From contig CAXKWD010000006.1 in the NCBI GenBank assembly GCA_964059195.1, positions 4,890,530 through 4,954,529 on the forward strand: a DNA stretch of 64,000 nucleotides, read 5' to 3'. A program made the position numbers and the translations under genes. The notes under the pieces were generated by a model, which was not told where the DNA came from, ran no database searches, and worked only from the letters and a program-made list of their open reading frames with translations. Shown one piece after another: positions 45,400 to 56,580 of the stretch (positions are counted from its first letter, which is position 1; each line of letters starts with the position of its first letter). This DNA comes from Ectobius pallidus. Lineage: Eukaryota; Arthropoda; Insecta; Blattodea; Ectobiidae.

Positions 45400-46423
45400 T
45401 TTCGTGCTTTGTTGTATAAAAACAAAACTAACAGTTGTGAGATCACGGCATCCATGAATCCATTCGAGCTACCATGTGTGAACAGTGCTACCATTGGTGC
45501 ATAGAAGACATAGTTAACTTCATTCAGGTAAGCTAACAGCAGAACAGAATAAAAGCACACGAACAGGCTTGCACCGAATCTAAATTATGTTTTTAATCAA
45601 TGTAAATTTCTATTATTTCTATTTCCAAACAAGTTATGTAGTATAAAATAATCTGTCTTCGTGCCACTTAGTGGCGACATCTGACTATTAGTCACTGCAC
45701 ACTGATACTCGTGTCTCCAGTAATGAACAGATAGTTTTATCATGATAAAACACCATCCTCACGATTCCTACAAGAATATTGTAAGATAAACGGCCGTGAT
45801 TGGTCTAAATCCGAGGAATTGCTAAACGTTATTGGTCAATATCAAACACGCGGCGTATGAGTGGAATACTCACAAAAAATCTCTGAAGGGTAATCATAAG
45901 CCACCCATTGTTTACAAAATAAAATGACTACAAGAATACAAAAAAATGACCCAAATACTAAAAAATGATCAAAAAATTTGTACCAAAAATTGTTTTATTC
46001 ATCAGATTTGTGTTTAATCTACATTTATGTTGGTGATGTAATTATAGGCTTGTAATTGGTTAACTGGTACATACAGTTAAATGCAAACAGCAAATTCCGT
46101 CTTTCTATATCCAAATTAAAATTATAACAAAATTGATTTATTTATGCTTATTTAGAATTCCAATAATATTCAGCGCAAGTAAATACACAAAATGCAAGAA
46201 ACACAAAATAGGATGATAACGACTTTAAATTTAAAAAAAAAAACTGAAAATGGAAAAAAAACCATAAAATGGCCCAATAATGACATTAAATTTAAAAAAA
46301 AACTTACATAAAAATAAGAAAAATGACCACATAATGACCCTAAAAATGACCGTTTTTAAAATTTAGGAGTCATGACCAGAATATCCATGATGTACCTGTT
46401 AAAATCAGGGCCTTGGTGATAAC
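45400..46423. other. Gene-free stretch
   Basis: No gene is recognised. The segment 45930-46380 is A-rich with many AAATGACC words and may be a decayed hAT-like element. This is not firm. Confidence 0.3.
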
Positions 46424-46623
46424 AAATGACTACAGAATATATTCTAAGACAAATTTATGAAGCAATGAATGTTGTTAACAGTGCACCAAAACTTCTTATG
46501 CATCTACAATGGCTTCATTATGACAACGGGTGTGCAACCTTTCACAAACTGTACCCTGTTGATTTTCTGATTTACCTTGAGAGGGGTAACCTCCAGGCTC
46601 ATTGTCTATGTTGTGGTGACTGA

Positions 46624-46809
46624 TTTCTATTGAATTGTGGAGCGATGAGGGGGAAAATGTATCGAAACTGATCGATATTTATAAAACCAAATCTTTACTT
46701 TGCAACCCTAAACATAAGGAACATTTTTTCAAAAAATTCAAGAGAGAAATATATGGTGAGAATGAAATGAATATATCTGAGAACCAATGTAGGAAGATGA
46801 TGATATAAA
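46624..46809 (+). pseudogene. MADF-like coding fragment
   Basis: A short open frame ending TAA at 46807 reads IELWSDEGENVSKLIDIYKT, KSLLCNPKHKEHFFKKF and KREIYGENEMNISENQC. The LI..Y....LL.NP.H core resembles MADF-type DNA-binding domains of insect proteins and transposon accessory proteins. There is no upstream ATG in frame. It could be an orphan exon or a mobile-element relic. It lies between linker A and ZAD-B on the opposite strand. Confidence 0.4.
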
Positions 46810-46813
46810 ACTA

Positions 46814-46930
46814 ACTCCGTGGCGCTACTTTCCTGAAGGAACTAGGCCTACCACCACTTGAATGCTGCATCACCTTCCATAGGCAGACGGCAGGATTGGG
46901 GGCATGTGGTCAGCACACCAACACCCATAG
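46814..46930 (-). repeat. Truncated SINE of the 22-kb family
   Basis: Read on the minus strand it matches the 3' half of the SINE at 21997-22311 (CTGACCACATGC, CAATCCTGCC, GGTGGTAGGCCT, CGCCACGGAGTT). The tRNA head is absent, so it is 5'-truncated. Confidence 0.7.
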
Positions 46931-47330
46931 CTGGAGCACCTCCCAACCGGATTTGTTGACTTTGAGCAAACACTTGCAGCAACATGGGGGTGAGCATTGT
47001 CGTGAAGAATGAATGAATGATGTTACAGTCCAGACCTGGCACCGTCGGACTTTCATTTGTTTGGTCCCATTTAGAAATTTCTGGCCAGTAAACACTTAGC
47101 GTGAAATGCAGAAGTGAAATCAGCAGTCCGCAGATGGCTATACTCCTACCGAACGAACTTCTATGAACAGAGTATTTTGATGTGAAAAATGTGTTGAGAA
47201 ACTTAGCGACTATATAGCAAAATAGACAAACGTTGTCCATTCATGTGTGCATTTGTTTGTAATTGTACAAATTAAACTATTTGTAAAAAAAAATATTGTG
47301 CGTTACTTTTCGGTCCACCCTCGTATATAT
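46931..47330 (+). pseudogene. Mariner transposase C-terminal relic
   Basis: The plus strand reads YSPDLAPSDFHLFGPI, the catalytic third-aspartate box of mariner, then a stop, KFLASKHLA, AEVKSAVRRWLYS and TNFYEQSI. It closes with the terminal repeat TTACTTTTCGGTCCACCCTC. Stops in frame make it dead. Confidence 0.7.
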
Positions 47331-47742
47331 GCAGCTTTAGTCATCACACATCAGCTTGCACTCGCAGCGCAGTCAGCACAGACAACTCAGTAATCTTGAT
47401 TACCAATCAAATGTGTTTTGCTAACTGTGATTACAACTTCGGACCTACTAGTTCTACAGTAACATATATTTTATTCACTGATAAAGTGGTTTTTATTGTC
47501 TTTTGAAGGTATAAAACTTCACAGTTTTTATTTTTAACATAATTATAAAATGTTAATTTTGCAACAATTTTCGACCCTCCCAGAAATTTCCACAATGCAC
47601 TTGGCATATTAACCTCTTTTCGTGGGCACCCATTATGTACTATAATATACGGTGCGCCAGGGAACTTTCCCGCAGCGGCTAAATGCTAGCAACAGCAGTT
47701 ATGTTGGCAGCAGAAAGCAGGCAGGCAACAGTATTCTGGTGA

Positions 47743-48003
47743 TATGTTCAGTTCTGAAGAGAGAGCTCGTTTGGTGGAACATGTTTTTTGCGAGGGCAAT
47801 CGGTTTACAGAAAATGTAAAATTAAAATTTCAGGAGCGGTTTCGAATTTCTCCAAATTGGTATACTGTTTGAAATTTTATAAATAAATTTCATGTGACCA
47901 ATTCAGTTCATGACACACCGAGAACGGGCAGGCATATCCTTTTAACAGATCTGAGCTGATAATGCTGAGCACAAGAGACTGGAAACAAGGCTGTAAGGGA
48001 TGA
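47743..48003 (+). pseudogene. DUF4817-like transposase N-terminal relic
   Basis: The plus strand reads MFSSEERARLVEHVFCEGNR, LKFQERFRISPNWYTV, a stop, then NFINKFHVTNSVHDTPRTGR. This is the DUF4817 helix-turn-helix pattern (ERA.LVE.YF, F..RF, KF..TGSV.D.PR.GR). It breaks off after about 85 codons, just before linker exon A on the other strand. Confidence 0.65.
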
Positions 48004-48112
48004 ATTTCAGTTGTACTGTGGTTCATGATTTACTACAAAGTGATTACGAGAAAAGAATGTGAAGTCAGCATGTGGCCGCGGTGGGTAGAAGAAGTTATCT
48101 AAAGTTACTTAC

Positions 48113-48156
48113 CTCAGAAAAAGCATACCCCATGTCCGCAACCTCTGGAAGAACTT
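48113..48156 (-). CDS. Linker exon A of the zinc-finger locus
   Basis: A 44-bp micro-exon: a long T tract and CAG before 48156, then VLPEVADMGYAFSE, then GTAAGT after 48113. It enters in phase 1 (ZAD-A leaves in phase 1, giving GAA at the join) and leaves in phase 0. Its phase-0 end fits ZAD-B or either finger exon. Confidence 0.65.
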
Positions 48157-48524
48157 CTGAAAAAAAAAACCTTACATTTAGTTATTTGTTACCTGGGAAG
48201 TTTTCCATAAAGAGTATGCCCCAAAATCCTGTATTTACTGGCTACTTGCTCAGTAACAATATCACAGTCATAATAACAAACATAATTAGCTAATATTAAA
48301 TATTAAATGAATTTCCATTGCGGGATGGACTCAAACACAAATGACATTTCATTTTGTTTACATAAAGTATTTTATTTAAATAACATAACAAACTTGTGAA
48401 AAAACTACATTCATAGTAGCTATGATAGTAATATTATTACCCTATATAAATTTGTTTTTGGGCTGAAATTAGTACACATCAGTCCAATGCTTAGAACAGC
48501 CAACATCTATAATAATAAGAGGAA

Positions 48525-49475
48525 GTGTTTGTCTGTGTGTGTATGAAGTTCCTATATCCGGAACGAGAGGAGCAAAATGTATGGACGGCATAGCACCAGA
48601 CAGAGAGGAACATTGATGTTAGGGTGGATATGTTAAATAGAATCTCTGGTAGCAGAGGACCAATTAATGCCAAAACAATAATAACAAAAGGGAGAGCTAA
48701 AATGGACTAATCGCAGGTCACTAGGAACAGGGAATCCACGGATGTAATGTTGGAGTAAAACCTTATACATGTAATAAACTATGGAACTCTTTATTTCACA
48801 CGTAATATAATTGGATTAGATGAAAATAGGCAATAAGAGAACTGAATGAAATAAGATATAGTAATATATGCACTGATATAACCAAAGTACAGAATTGGCG
48901 CGAACTTGAGACACGTGGGTGTAAATGTACCGCGGTACCAGAGCTAAATTATATCTCGAAATACTTGTAAAACTTGCTGTGATTAATAGATTCACTTTTG
49001 ATCTGTTAATCTTAAGAATATTTGCACTAATATAGGCACTTCACTGCGAACACTGATTGCACAATGCAAGCGACCTATAACAAGCCTAACAGACGGATCT
49101 GGAAGGATGTGAATATTGAAACAATACGATAATTATTGAAGAATAATTATCCAATCACTACAAAACTTGTAACTTAAAGCTTTGCGAAAGATTGTGGTAT
49201 AAGAGCAAATGCGACTATTGCTTTGTCTTGTAGAAACCTCGCGAATCAGGACGATTGCAATTGCACAACTGTACGCTGTGGATTCTGGTTGAAGACTAAC
49301 TGAAGCGACGCCGCGAACCAGTCACGAGTCCTCAAAACTGCACCTGTCGATTTGTATCCGGCACTCAAGATGATGAAACATTGCGCTCAAATCTTGCTGA
49401 ATCAACACGGGAGTGATATAGCGGAACATTTGAATATAAACATTCACTAGACATGAATAGAAATAATAGAAAACA
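48525..49475. repeat. Second copy of the LTR-like repeat
   Basis: It shares CGAGAGGAGCAAAA, GAATCTCTGGTAG/GAATCTCTAGTAA, CCTTATACATGTAATAAACT and GCGGAACATTTGAATATA with 4699-5637, in the same orientation. Divergence is considerable. Exact ends and target duplication were not found. Confidence 0.55.
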
Positions 49476-49959
49476 TGTAGCTTGCTCCAACAGTGTGTGA
49501 TGCCCAGCGAAATCTACTGAATGCAGAGATTTCAAATTTTAAACACGGATGGACTAAAGGATGGAGAAATGCACCTAGAAGTCGGATTTTTAATTTTTGC
49601 TTTCATTCACAAGTTATGAGTGCAAAACTGGCAGAAAACATGAATTTTTTTTGCACCATGGAAGCAAAGTTTTTAGTAATATATTTCAATCCTCAAATCA
49701 ATTGCAGGTGGCTTTGTCCTTTTTTTCATAAAAGCATTGCGATTTTTTCAAAATATTCCATGGAATTATTGATCTCTCCGAGTCTATGAGCTCACTATGG
49801 TGGATTCATTCATTTGTAATGTCAAGGCATGCAGACATCTGAAATTTTCAACATAGACGGAAGATAATGAATATAGGCCTAAATGGGCAAACATTGATTC
49901 CTGTCTTTCTAAAACTAAATGCAGGCCCACAAAATTCGGACTTATCAGGAGAGAGGATG

Positions 49960-50180
49960 GTTCACAACAGCCGAGCGCCGACCAACCAGAGCGCGAAGAG
50001 GGGGTATAAATACCAGTGTTTGAGAGCTTGCCAGCAGTTTGCAGCCAACCACCTAGCTGTAACGAGCTCTGAAGATGCCAAACGCAGTTCGTGGCGAAAC
50101 GTTAGCAATTTCATTGGATAGACCACGGCCATACAGCCCGGAAATGGAAATATCATTGAACACCGGCCATAAAAGCCTTA
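49960..50180 (+). mobile_element. PLE terminal fragment with promoter and hammerhead
   Basis: It begins near GAGCGCCGACCAACCAGAGC, then TATAAATA (50006-50013), GCCAGCAGTTTGCAGCC, the hammerhead motif, and GACCACGGCCATACAGCCCG with a tail ending CACCGGCCATAAAAGCC. It matches one arm of the palindrome at 27421-27847. No RT is present. Confidence 0.65.
50066..50106 (+). ncRNA. Hammerhead ribozyme motif of the 50-kb PLE end
   Basis: Stem I GCT/AGC, core CTGAAGA (50069-50075), stem II GCC/GGC, GAAA (50096-50099), palindromic stem III ACGT, cleavage base T. This gives the simplest form of the hammerhead in this PLE family. Confidence 0.6.
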
Positions 50181-50444
50181 GTAGTTATACCAAGAAAGTA
50201 ACCTTTCTATGTCTTGATTTTGAGATACATTCCATCAGTAAAACTGAATCTATCCTCTATTTCAGGATGAATTTTTTTATGACACTATATTAAATTCCAG
50301 TTTAATGTTAATTGCCTTAAATTAAACAATAAATTAGTAGATTTAGTTTCTTTGCCTCCTACATACAGACCAAAAGTAACACATTCTGCCCTTCTCCTGA
50401 GCTGATGATGCAGAAGTACAAACAAGAAACTTTATGCTACTGAA

Positions 50445-51163
50445 AGGGATCTTCTCCCATATAAAGTACATAAGGAACCTCGGTACTTTATTGCCAGTGA
50501 ATATAAGACAAGATTTTTACAAAATATAGCTTGCAATGATTTTTTTCAGTTGCATAATTATTTTAAAACAGGCATGAATGTTAGGAAGATTATTTAAGAA
50601 AAATACTGTAAGGTATTTCCAAGAAGTGAGTGTTTTCTTGCCACTAATCTGTAAATGTAGTGCGATGGAATGTTAAGAAGTCTGACAGATAGCCTGTGTG
50701 AGGGTGGAGCAGATAGAAAGAATCCTTCATACAATGAGACATTCTAAACTTTCACTTCTTTTAGGCCAGTGTCCATTCAGCTGTAAAACACTAGGCTACA
50801 GTTACTCGTAAGATTGTTAAAATGAAGAGAGCTGTTGTTACACTTCAAGAGAAACGAGAAGTTTGTGAATACACTGAAAGACTTCAAAAGTCTAGCAGGC
50901 AGGCTATTGCATCACATTTTTCATTATTGTGGGGGAAAACTGTTAGTCAGAGATGCACAGGCAATATTGTGAATGAGAGAGAAGAGTGGTTATTTGCCTT
51001 TGCTTTTTCTTTTAAAATACAGTACAATAAATTAATACAGCACTATATTATGACATTTTTATTTTAAAAATTAAAGTTCCTTCTTTAAGTGCCACCCTTG
51101 GTTTGTGCCATTAAACGTTAGAGAACAGATGGTGGCATTATATCGAGGGTTGACTGTAGTAGG
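50445..51163 (+). pseudogene. Tigger/pogo relic with transposase N-terminus
   Basis: A plus frame from 50822 reads MKRAVVTLQEKREVCEYTER, RQAIASHFSLLWGKTVSQRC and NIVNEREEW. This is the CENP-B-like helix-turn-helix start of Tigger transposases (L.EK.E...Y.E, IA.HF...G, ...I...KE.W). It breaks at about 60 codons. The right end carries GGTGGCATTATATCGAGGG, the inverse of the end at 31058. Confidence 0.65.
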
Positions 51164-51201
51164 AAATGTAACACATTACAAAACAAACAGATATCACCTA
51201 C

Positions 51202-51568
51202 CTTCTACTAATTTAAACGTGGGTACAATGCTTTTTCGTAGTTTATCTTTCTCGTCATCTTCCAGAAGATCATACTTGATACTCAGACAGGCAGTCAACG
51301 CTTGTTTAACAATGACGCAGTCAGACTCCATCTTGTCCAGATGATTCAACAGAGCTGTGCACTGAATACACAGCAAATCCCTGTCCGACACAGTCATCTT
51401 GAAACCTTGTCCCATTACATCCGTTATCTTTCTCGCTAATTCAGTTCTCGTGTGCGATGTGTGACTGCTTAATACAGGCACTCCTTGTCCGACGTTCTGT
51501 TCACCACAGATGAAACAATGACTTAAGGGATTCATCTCGCTGCCTGCATCAGGTTTATGCCTTTCTAT
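51202..51568 (-). CDS. ZAD-type zinc-binding exon A (probable start of the locus)
   Basis: The minus strand has a polypyrimidine tract and TCCTCAG before 51568. The first in-frame ATG (51535-51533) gives MNPLSHCFICGEQNVGQGVP ... LLCIQCTALLNHLDKMESDC ... SIKYDLLEDDEKDKLRKS. Two CxxC pairs and the helix after them fit ZAD. It aligns throughout with exon B: GQGFKMTVSDRDLLC here, GQGFTIIVSDESMIC there. The donor is GAAG|GTAGGT (phase 1). I chose the MNPLSH start because upstream codons to the acceptor have no other ATG; the acceptor implies a 5' UTR exon further upstream that I cannot locate. Likely role: dimerisation of a nuclear zinc-finger protein. Confidence 0.75.
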
Positions 51569-52036
51569 CTGAGGACAAAGAAGAAAACAAAATATTACAG
51601 AAAATGTAACGCAAACAGTAAAACAGTAAAGACTTGTATGAATAGAATTCAATATTCTTGTGCAATCTGTACCAAATGACTTGGAATTCAACTGCATATT
51701 TACAAACAGTGACAACGTCTCACTGGCAAGAGCTTGTATTTTCCCTCTCCTGTCGGCAAAGAGCAGAAACGTTTCTTGTGATTGTAATGGAGGAATTTTC
51801 CTTTGAACAGGACATTTTCAATGTTGAAACCTTTTAAAAAAATTGTACAAAAGATGTATTTGCCGAATTTTAAAGAATTTCCTGAAAATATTGTTCTTAG
51901 ACTATTTATAAAGTGGCAACAAACTGAGAGCTAGAACTGAAGTCCAGTCATTGGTGTTTAGAGAAGTTACCAGAGATGTCAGCGACCGAAAGCTTGGATG
52001 ATGTATGTCAATTTACTCGGCTTAATGAAACTATTA

Positions 52037-52908
52037 CAGTAAAACCTCGTTAACAAGAACTCGCTTACGACGAACACTCTGTTAACAAGAACAAAGATTT
52101 GGTCCCGGCAAAGATGTATTGTTTCTTATGAAAGTTTTGTCGGTTAACACGAATTTCGGTTACCACGAACTGCGAACTGTTTTTCTGTCCCTTGAATCTT
52201 GAAATGTCATTTAACACAAACTTCCAAAGCTTTTCAAATTGTTATTTCCTGTTCTTCCTTCGCTAGGTATGCAAGAAATGAAATTAAACATAAACCTTTA
52301 TTAAATTCCCGGTTACTTATGCGAATGGCTACAAGTAATTGGATTAACATCAACGCTGGCTGGTGCAATCGCTCGACAATCGGGAGTTGTTATTGTTATC
52401 CTATGCCAGTACGGCTGGTCTCAGGATTGCTAAATAAATAAATAAAGCATCGTGCCACCAACAATCGGGTTATAACGTTTCTTATTTTATTTTTCTGTTC
52501 ATTCAAACATAACCAGTACGATTTCATCATACGTTGCATTATAACTTGTAACCCACCTGCCAGGAAGTGTTTGCCGCCATAGTCACCTAGAACATTTTCC
52601 TGCAACATCCGAATCATCTGCTGGGTTTACTGAAGCTGTGAATACCATTGGCCGTGTAGTTTCCAGGCACTTTCATTCCCATCAGTGACAGCACAACTTA
52701 CTTGAATTTTTCAACAGGAAATGATCTGTTTTAAAAGGTAGGCCTAATTACATAGCCTACTTTTGCATGTAACAGTATTTTCTACGATAGCGTATACCGT
52801 AATTGGTTCATTAAAAAAAAAAAATTAGTCCCCGGTTAGCACGAATTTTTTTAACACGAACCCCTCATTTTTCAGTCCCTTGGAATTGGTGTTAACGAGG
52901 TTTTACTG
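52037..52908. mobile_element. pogo/Tigger-type MITE, third family
   Basis: The inverted ends are CAGTAAAACCTCGTTAAC and GTTAACGAGGTTTTACTG, flanked by TA. Subterminal words such as GGTTAACACGAA and GGTTAGCACGAA recur near the two ends. No transposase is recognised. Confidence 0.75.
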
Positions 52909-53517
52909 TATTAATTTTCAAGCATCTTAATTTCTTTCTTTGTACAGCATGAACATCATATATTAAAATTATTCATCTACTCTTCATGATGTAAACAAAT
53001 AAATATTTTACTATTAAATTGTTACTCTATCTCGAAAGCTGAACTTATGCGCATGAAAGAAAATTTCCTAAAAAGGTGCTAGTGATGTGTGGATACAAGA
53101 GGAGAACATTTCCAGCATCTCTTGTGATGAGGTACGCTGTTATTTTCATTGTAATTTTAACTGTAACTGTGAGAACCTGAATCATTACACCGATCGTGGC
53201 ATTATTTGAATAGATATTTCACCCGATCGCTCGGGAGTTGGAGCTGTGCCCGCCACGATGCAGAAACCCGCATCATTGGCCAACTCTTGCGTGGGACTCA
53301 CTGTATGCACAATCAGTGAAAAAAGAGCAGTTTCAAGTACAATATGGCTCATAGTGTAACAGTATTGAAATTTCAGTGTTTTAATCTGTTGAGAAAAAAT
53401 AATCATACTATTAGGGATGGGAAAAAATTGGATGTGCAGTTTGTTTCCTAATTTGCCAAATACAGCAAAAATTTGTGATAGTTGTAGAAAAGAATAACAA
53501 ATAATCAAAATGCTTCC

Positions 53518-53757
53518 ACTTATCAAATCAAGAATCAAGCTCAGATTGTGATAGAGATCCAATTTTTTCTGCACAATCAGAGGTGATCGAGACACTAAAC
53601 ACTTCATTGCAGGAGCTAGGGGAATCTCCTATTAATAAAAAGAAAACCAAGTCTAAAAGTTATGCAACCAGAAAAGAAAAAGAAATTTGACCTAGCAATG
53701 AAAAGAAAACTTTTTGTGACAGCGGAAGATTCTTCTGAACATGATGAGGATCTAGAT
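53518..53757 (+). pseudogene. Transposase relic, left half (split by a hAT)
   Basis: The plus strand reads SDCDRDPIFSAQSEVIETLN, then TSLQELGESPINKKKTKSKS, then EDSSEHDEDLD after a shift. The SL..LG.SPI..KK pattern is like YSSLGLSPASKIRKL in the 24.7-kb transposase, so it is probably the same superfamily. It continues at 55785 beyond the hAT insert. Confidence 0.45.
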
Positions 53758-55776
53758 CAGGCCTGTCCAACTTCAGAAGTACTGGGGGCCAAAATATTTC
53801 GACAATTGATGCTGAGGGCCAAATAGCCTACTAAAAGTTTCACTCACATAAATGTAACAGTAAAGTACAGCAGATCAAATTGTTGAAATAGGATTCATTA
53901 CCAGTAGGCCGAAATTAGAACTTAATGTGAGCACTGAGAATTTTCAGACTGCTTCACTAAAGTATGGATGTCCACTTCTATGTTAGTAACTGCCAGTCTT
54001 GGTAGGTGTAACAAGGAATCATCAGTGAGACAGTTCCTATATTTATTTTTTATGATAAGTGCTTCCAAACATTGAGGAAAAGTGCAAACCAAAATCTCTA
54101 AGCTGAGGAAACCTGCCCTCTGGAAGTAGCTTGAAAAAGTTGAGCCCTCTCTCAGACCTGGTTTGAAGAAAAGGATCAGCCTGAAGATCCCAGAGCTCCA
54201 GCTGATACATGGATGGCTGATTCTCAATATCCATATTCAATGGGTCATTAAAAAGCAGCAGTTTACCTTTAAGATTTCAAATTCAGAAAATCTTTGATTG
54301 AATTCTTTAATAATAACTTCAATATTTTCATAAAACTCAGAAAAATTACCATCTTAAATTTTTTCTGACAGCTCTTGACAAACATGGAAAGTGTGTTAAA
54401 TCATTTCTTGATAAAGTTGATTTCAAAAATTTTAAAACCATTAACATGACCTCTAACCCTGAAATACTTTGATTTTTGCCCTGAAGTCTCTGGTTCAACT
54501 CATTCAAGTATTGTGTCAGGTCAGTCATGAAAGCAAGCTGCCTCAGAAAGTCTGGATCTTCAACCCGTCGAACAAGATTTTCACTACCTGCACTCAGCCA
54601 GCATACATTTGCGTGGAGTGATAGTTCTCTACATTGGGCTTGCGGCTCATCCAAAAATTCCCGGAATCTGCAGTGAAGTTGTGCCTTATTACAACCACGT
54701 ATCTTGTTGGAAACTGTAACCACTATATTCATTGCATCGCTTTGTTTCACTGACTTCCCACACAACACCTCTTGGTGAATTATGCAATGAAACATGGGGA
54801 AACTTAACCCACCTTTCCTAATTAATCCTACCAGTCCTTTCCACCGTTTCATTTACTGCTTTAAATATATATTCACCCTTGGTTATCCACGTAAAGAACA
54901 TAATTGAAGAATTTCATCTTGTATTAAAAAATCATTGTTGATCATTCGTATGAAAATCAAGAGTTGACTGGTGTCAGTCTCGTCGACACTGTCATCCAAG
55001 CATAGTGAAAAGTAGCTGCATTTTCCAACCATATCTTCTAATTTCTTTGTTATTTGTCCTCCCATACTCTGTACTCGTCTTGAGATGAGAGAGGGGAACA
55101 GCTGCAAATTTTGCAGATAAATTGCTTTCACCAAATGCATTTGCCATAGCAATTGCACATTTCTTAACTATATCTCGACTACTAAATGCTTTCTTACCTT
55201 TTACAAGTTCCAATGACACACTGTAAGAAGCATTTAATGCAGCTGTCTGCGTAGACGACATTTGTGTAAAAATACCTGTCTGATGATTTAGATTTTTCTT
55301 ATAATCTTGTAAAATTGAAGCCCCCTCATACTTCTTTAATTGTTTTTCATGTGAAGTAGTGTAGTGTCTCTTAACATTGTACTCTTTACAAGAAGAAATT
55401 ATTTACAAGCACACAACACATTGCAACTTGCCATTATTATTTGTGACGAAGTAATTCAATTCTCAGGCATCTTTATAACTTCTATTTTCCTTTTGTAATT
55501 TTCTTTTCTTGCTAATGTTGCTCATGTTTGCTCGTTCTATCTAACAACACTGTTATCTAACAATTTGCACCAACAAATAAACAAGCATACACAACCTCGC
55601 GTAAGCACATAAATTAGAAACAGGCTTGTTCTGAACAATCAAAAACAAAAATTTCACCCTCCGCGGCAACGATACTGGCGCTCTAAACACGGCCGATTGG
55701 TTAGAAGTATCCGCGGGCCACAAAACTCTTAGAGCGGGCCGCATGCGGCCCGAGGGCCGCGGGTTGGACAGGCCTG
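53758..55776 (-). mobile_element. hAT transposon with decayed transposase
   Basis: The ends are CAGGCCTGTCCAACTTC and GGTTGGACAGGCCTG, with an exact palindromic 8-bp duplication ATCTAGAT (53750-53757, 55777-55784). The minus strand encodes hAT fragments in order: VSLELVKGKKAFSSRDIVKK, GKCSYFSLCLDDSVDETDTS, then FHCIIHQEVLCGKSV, FREFLDEPQAQCRELSLHAN, RRVEDPDFLRQLAFMTDLTQ and YLNELNQRLQGKNQSISGLE. This is the pattern of Charlie-like hAT and GTF2IRD2-type proteins. Frameshifts and stops make it inactive. Confidence 0.85.
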
Positions 55777-55784
55777 ATCTAGAT

Positions 55785-55900
55785 GAATCAGTTTTGCTAA
55801 ATATTAAAGCTAATTTTTTGAGTTCTACTAAAGGCTATTCCACATTGAGAAAAAAGCACTGGGTTATATGGGAGAGTTGCAGTCGCTCTTTACACATATT
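55785..55900 (+). pseudogene. Transposase relic, right half
   Basis: Directly after the hAT duplication the plus strand reads ESVLLNIKANFLSSTKGYST, in frame with the text ending EDLD before the insert when the hAT and one duplication copy are removed. It fades after about 35 codons. Confidence 0.4.
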
Positions 55901-56349
55901 TTCCCTTGTTTTCTAGACTTCAAATAATACTTTTTAATTCACTAAACACATCTTCAGTAAAGACAAATTCATTTTCACATACTAAATGTTTCTATACTAT
56001 TAAAATTAAGAGGAAATACATTTATTTTAATAACGTAAGAAAACTATTTCGCAGAGTGGCATTGATCTGCCTTGCCAATTCTAACGAAGGCAAGAGGAGG
56101 GATGGTACAGTTAAGGGTAAAATTTTAGTTAAGCAAATGCAGCTACAGTAGCCGAGGTTACTTATCAGTGGCAGCTGTCTTGTACAGTGAAGACGTCTGT
56201 GAAACGCAAACAGGGCAAATTATTAAATAGTGATTCATGAAAAATTGTGTTCCAAGTTTAAGAATATATTAAATGTAGGGATCCTAGACATAGTGTTAAT
56301 TACTACACAAAAGAATGTGCCAAAGTGACAGACGCGTCACTGTCGTCAA

Positions 56350-56580
56350 TATTTAACATTTGAAACGAAGCTTGGGGACTCCAAGAAAGAAGACGTTGAA
56401 ACGAGTAAGGAAGAAAAGCAGGAAAGAAACATATTCCGATTTTATGAGGGCTGGAATCCGCCAGAAAGTTCACGGTTTCTTTTGTGAAAACCGACCTCCG
56501 GCATTATCATTGATCCTGAATGCCGTGAATGAGGACCATGATCTACCTAATTTCACACACTCATGCCGAACAAGGCATGG
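56350..56580 (+). pseudogene. DDE-transposase N-terminal-like relic
   Basis: The plus strand reads TPRKKTLKRVRKKSRKETYS, DFMRAGIRQKVHGFFCENRP, ALSLILNAVNEDHDLPNF. The D.F....IR..VH.F....PTL..IL..VN.D.DLP pattern recurs in insect transposase-like proteins. A basic lead precedes it. The frame ends soon after, so it is a fragment. Confidence 0.4.

Larger units (their letters stand above)
10293..51568 (-). other. Modular ZAD/C2H2 locus (whole)
   Basis: Seven minus-strand exons have matching phases: ZAD-A, linker A, ZAD-B, linker B, finger exon B, linker C, finger exon C. The linear reading ZAD-A + linker A + ZAD-B + linker B + finger B is open throughout, because ZAD-B lacks an ATG and starts in phase 0. 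ZAD-B + linker C + finger C is also open and would be an alternative 3' end. Equally possible are two or three tandem paralogues with lost or unseen exons. No transcript evidence is available here. The introns are filled by the mobile elements listed. Confidence 0.5.

Noticed and set aside
53185..53607. 140-codon minus frame near 53.4 kb
   Set aside because: No family pattern, and it overlaps plus-strand text that reads better as a transposase relic.
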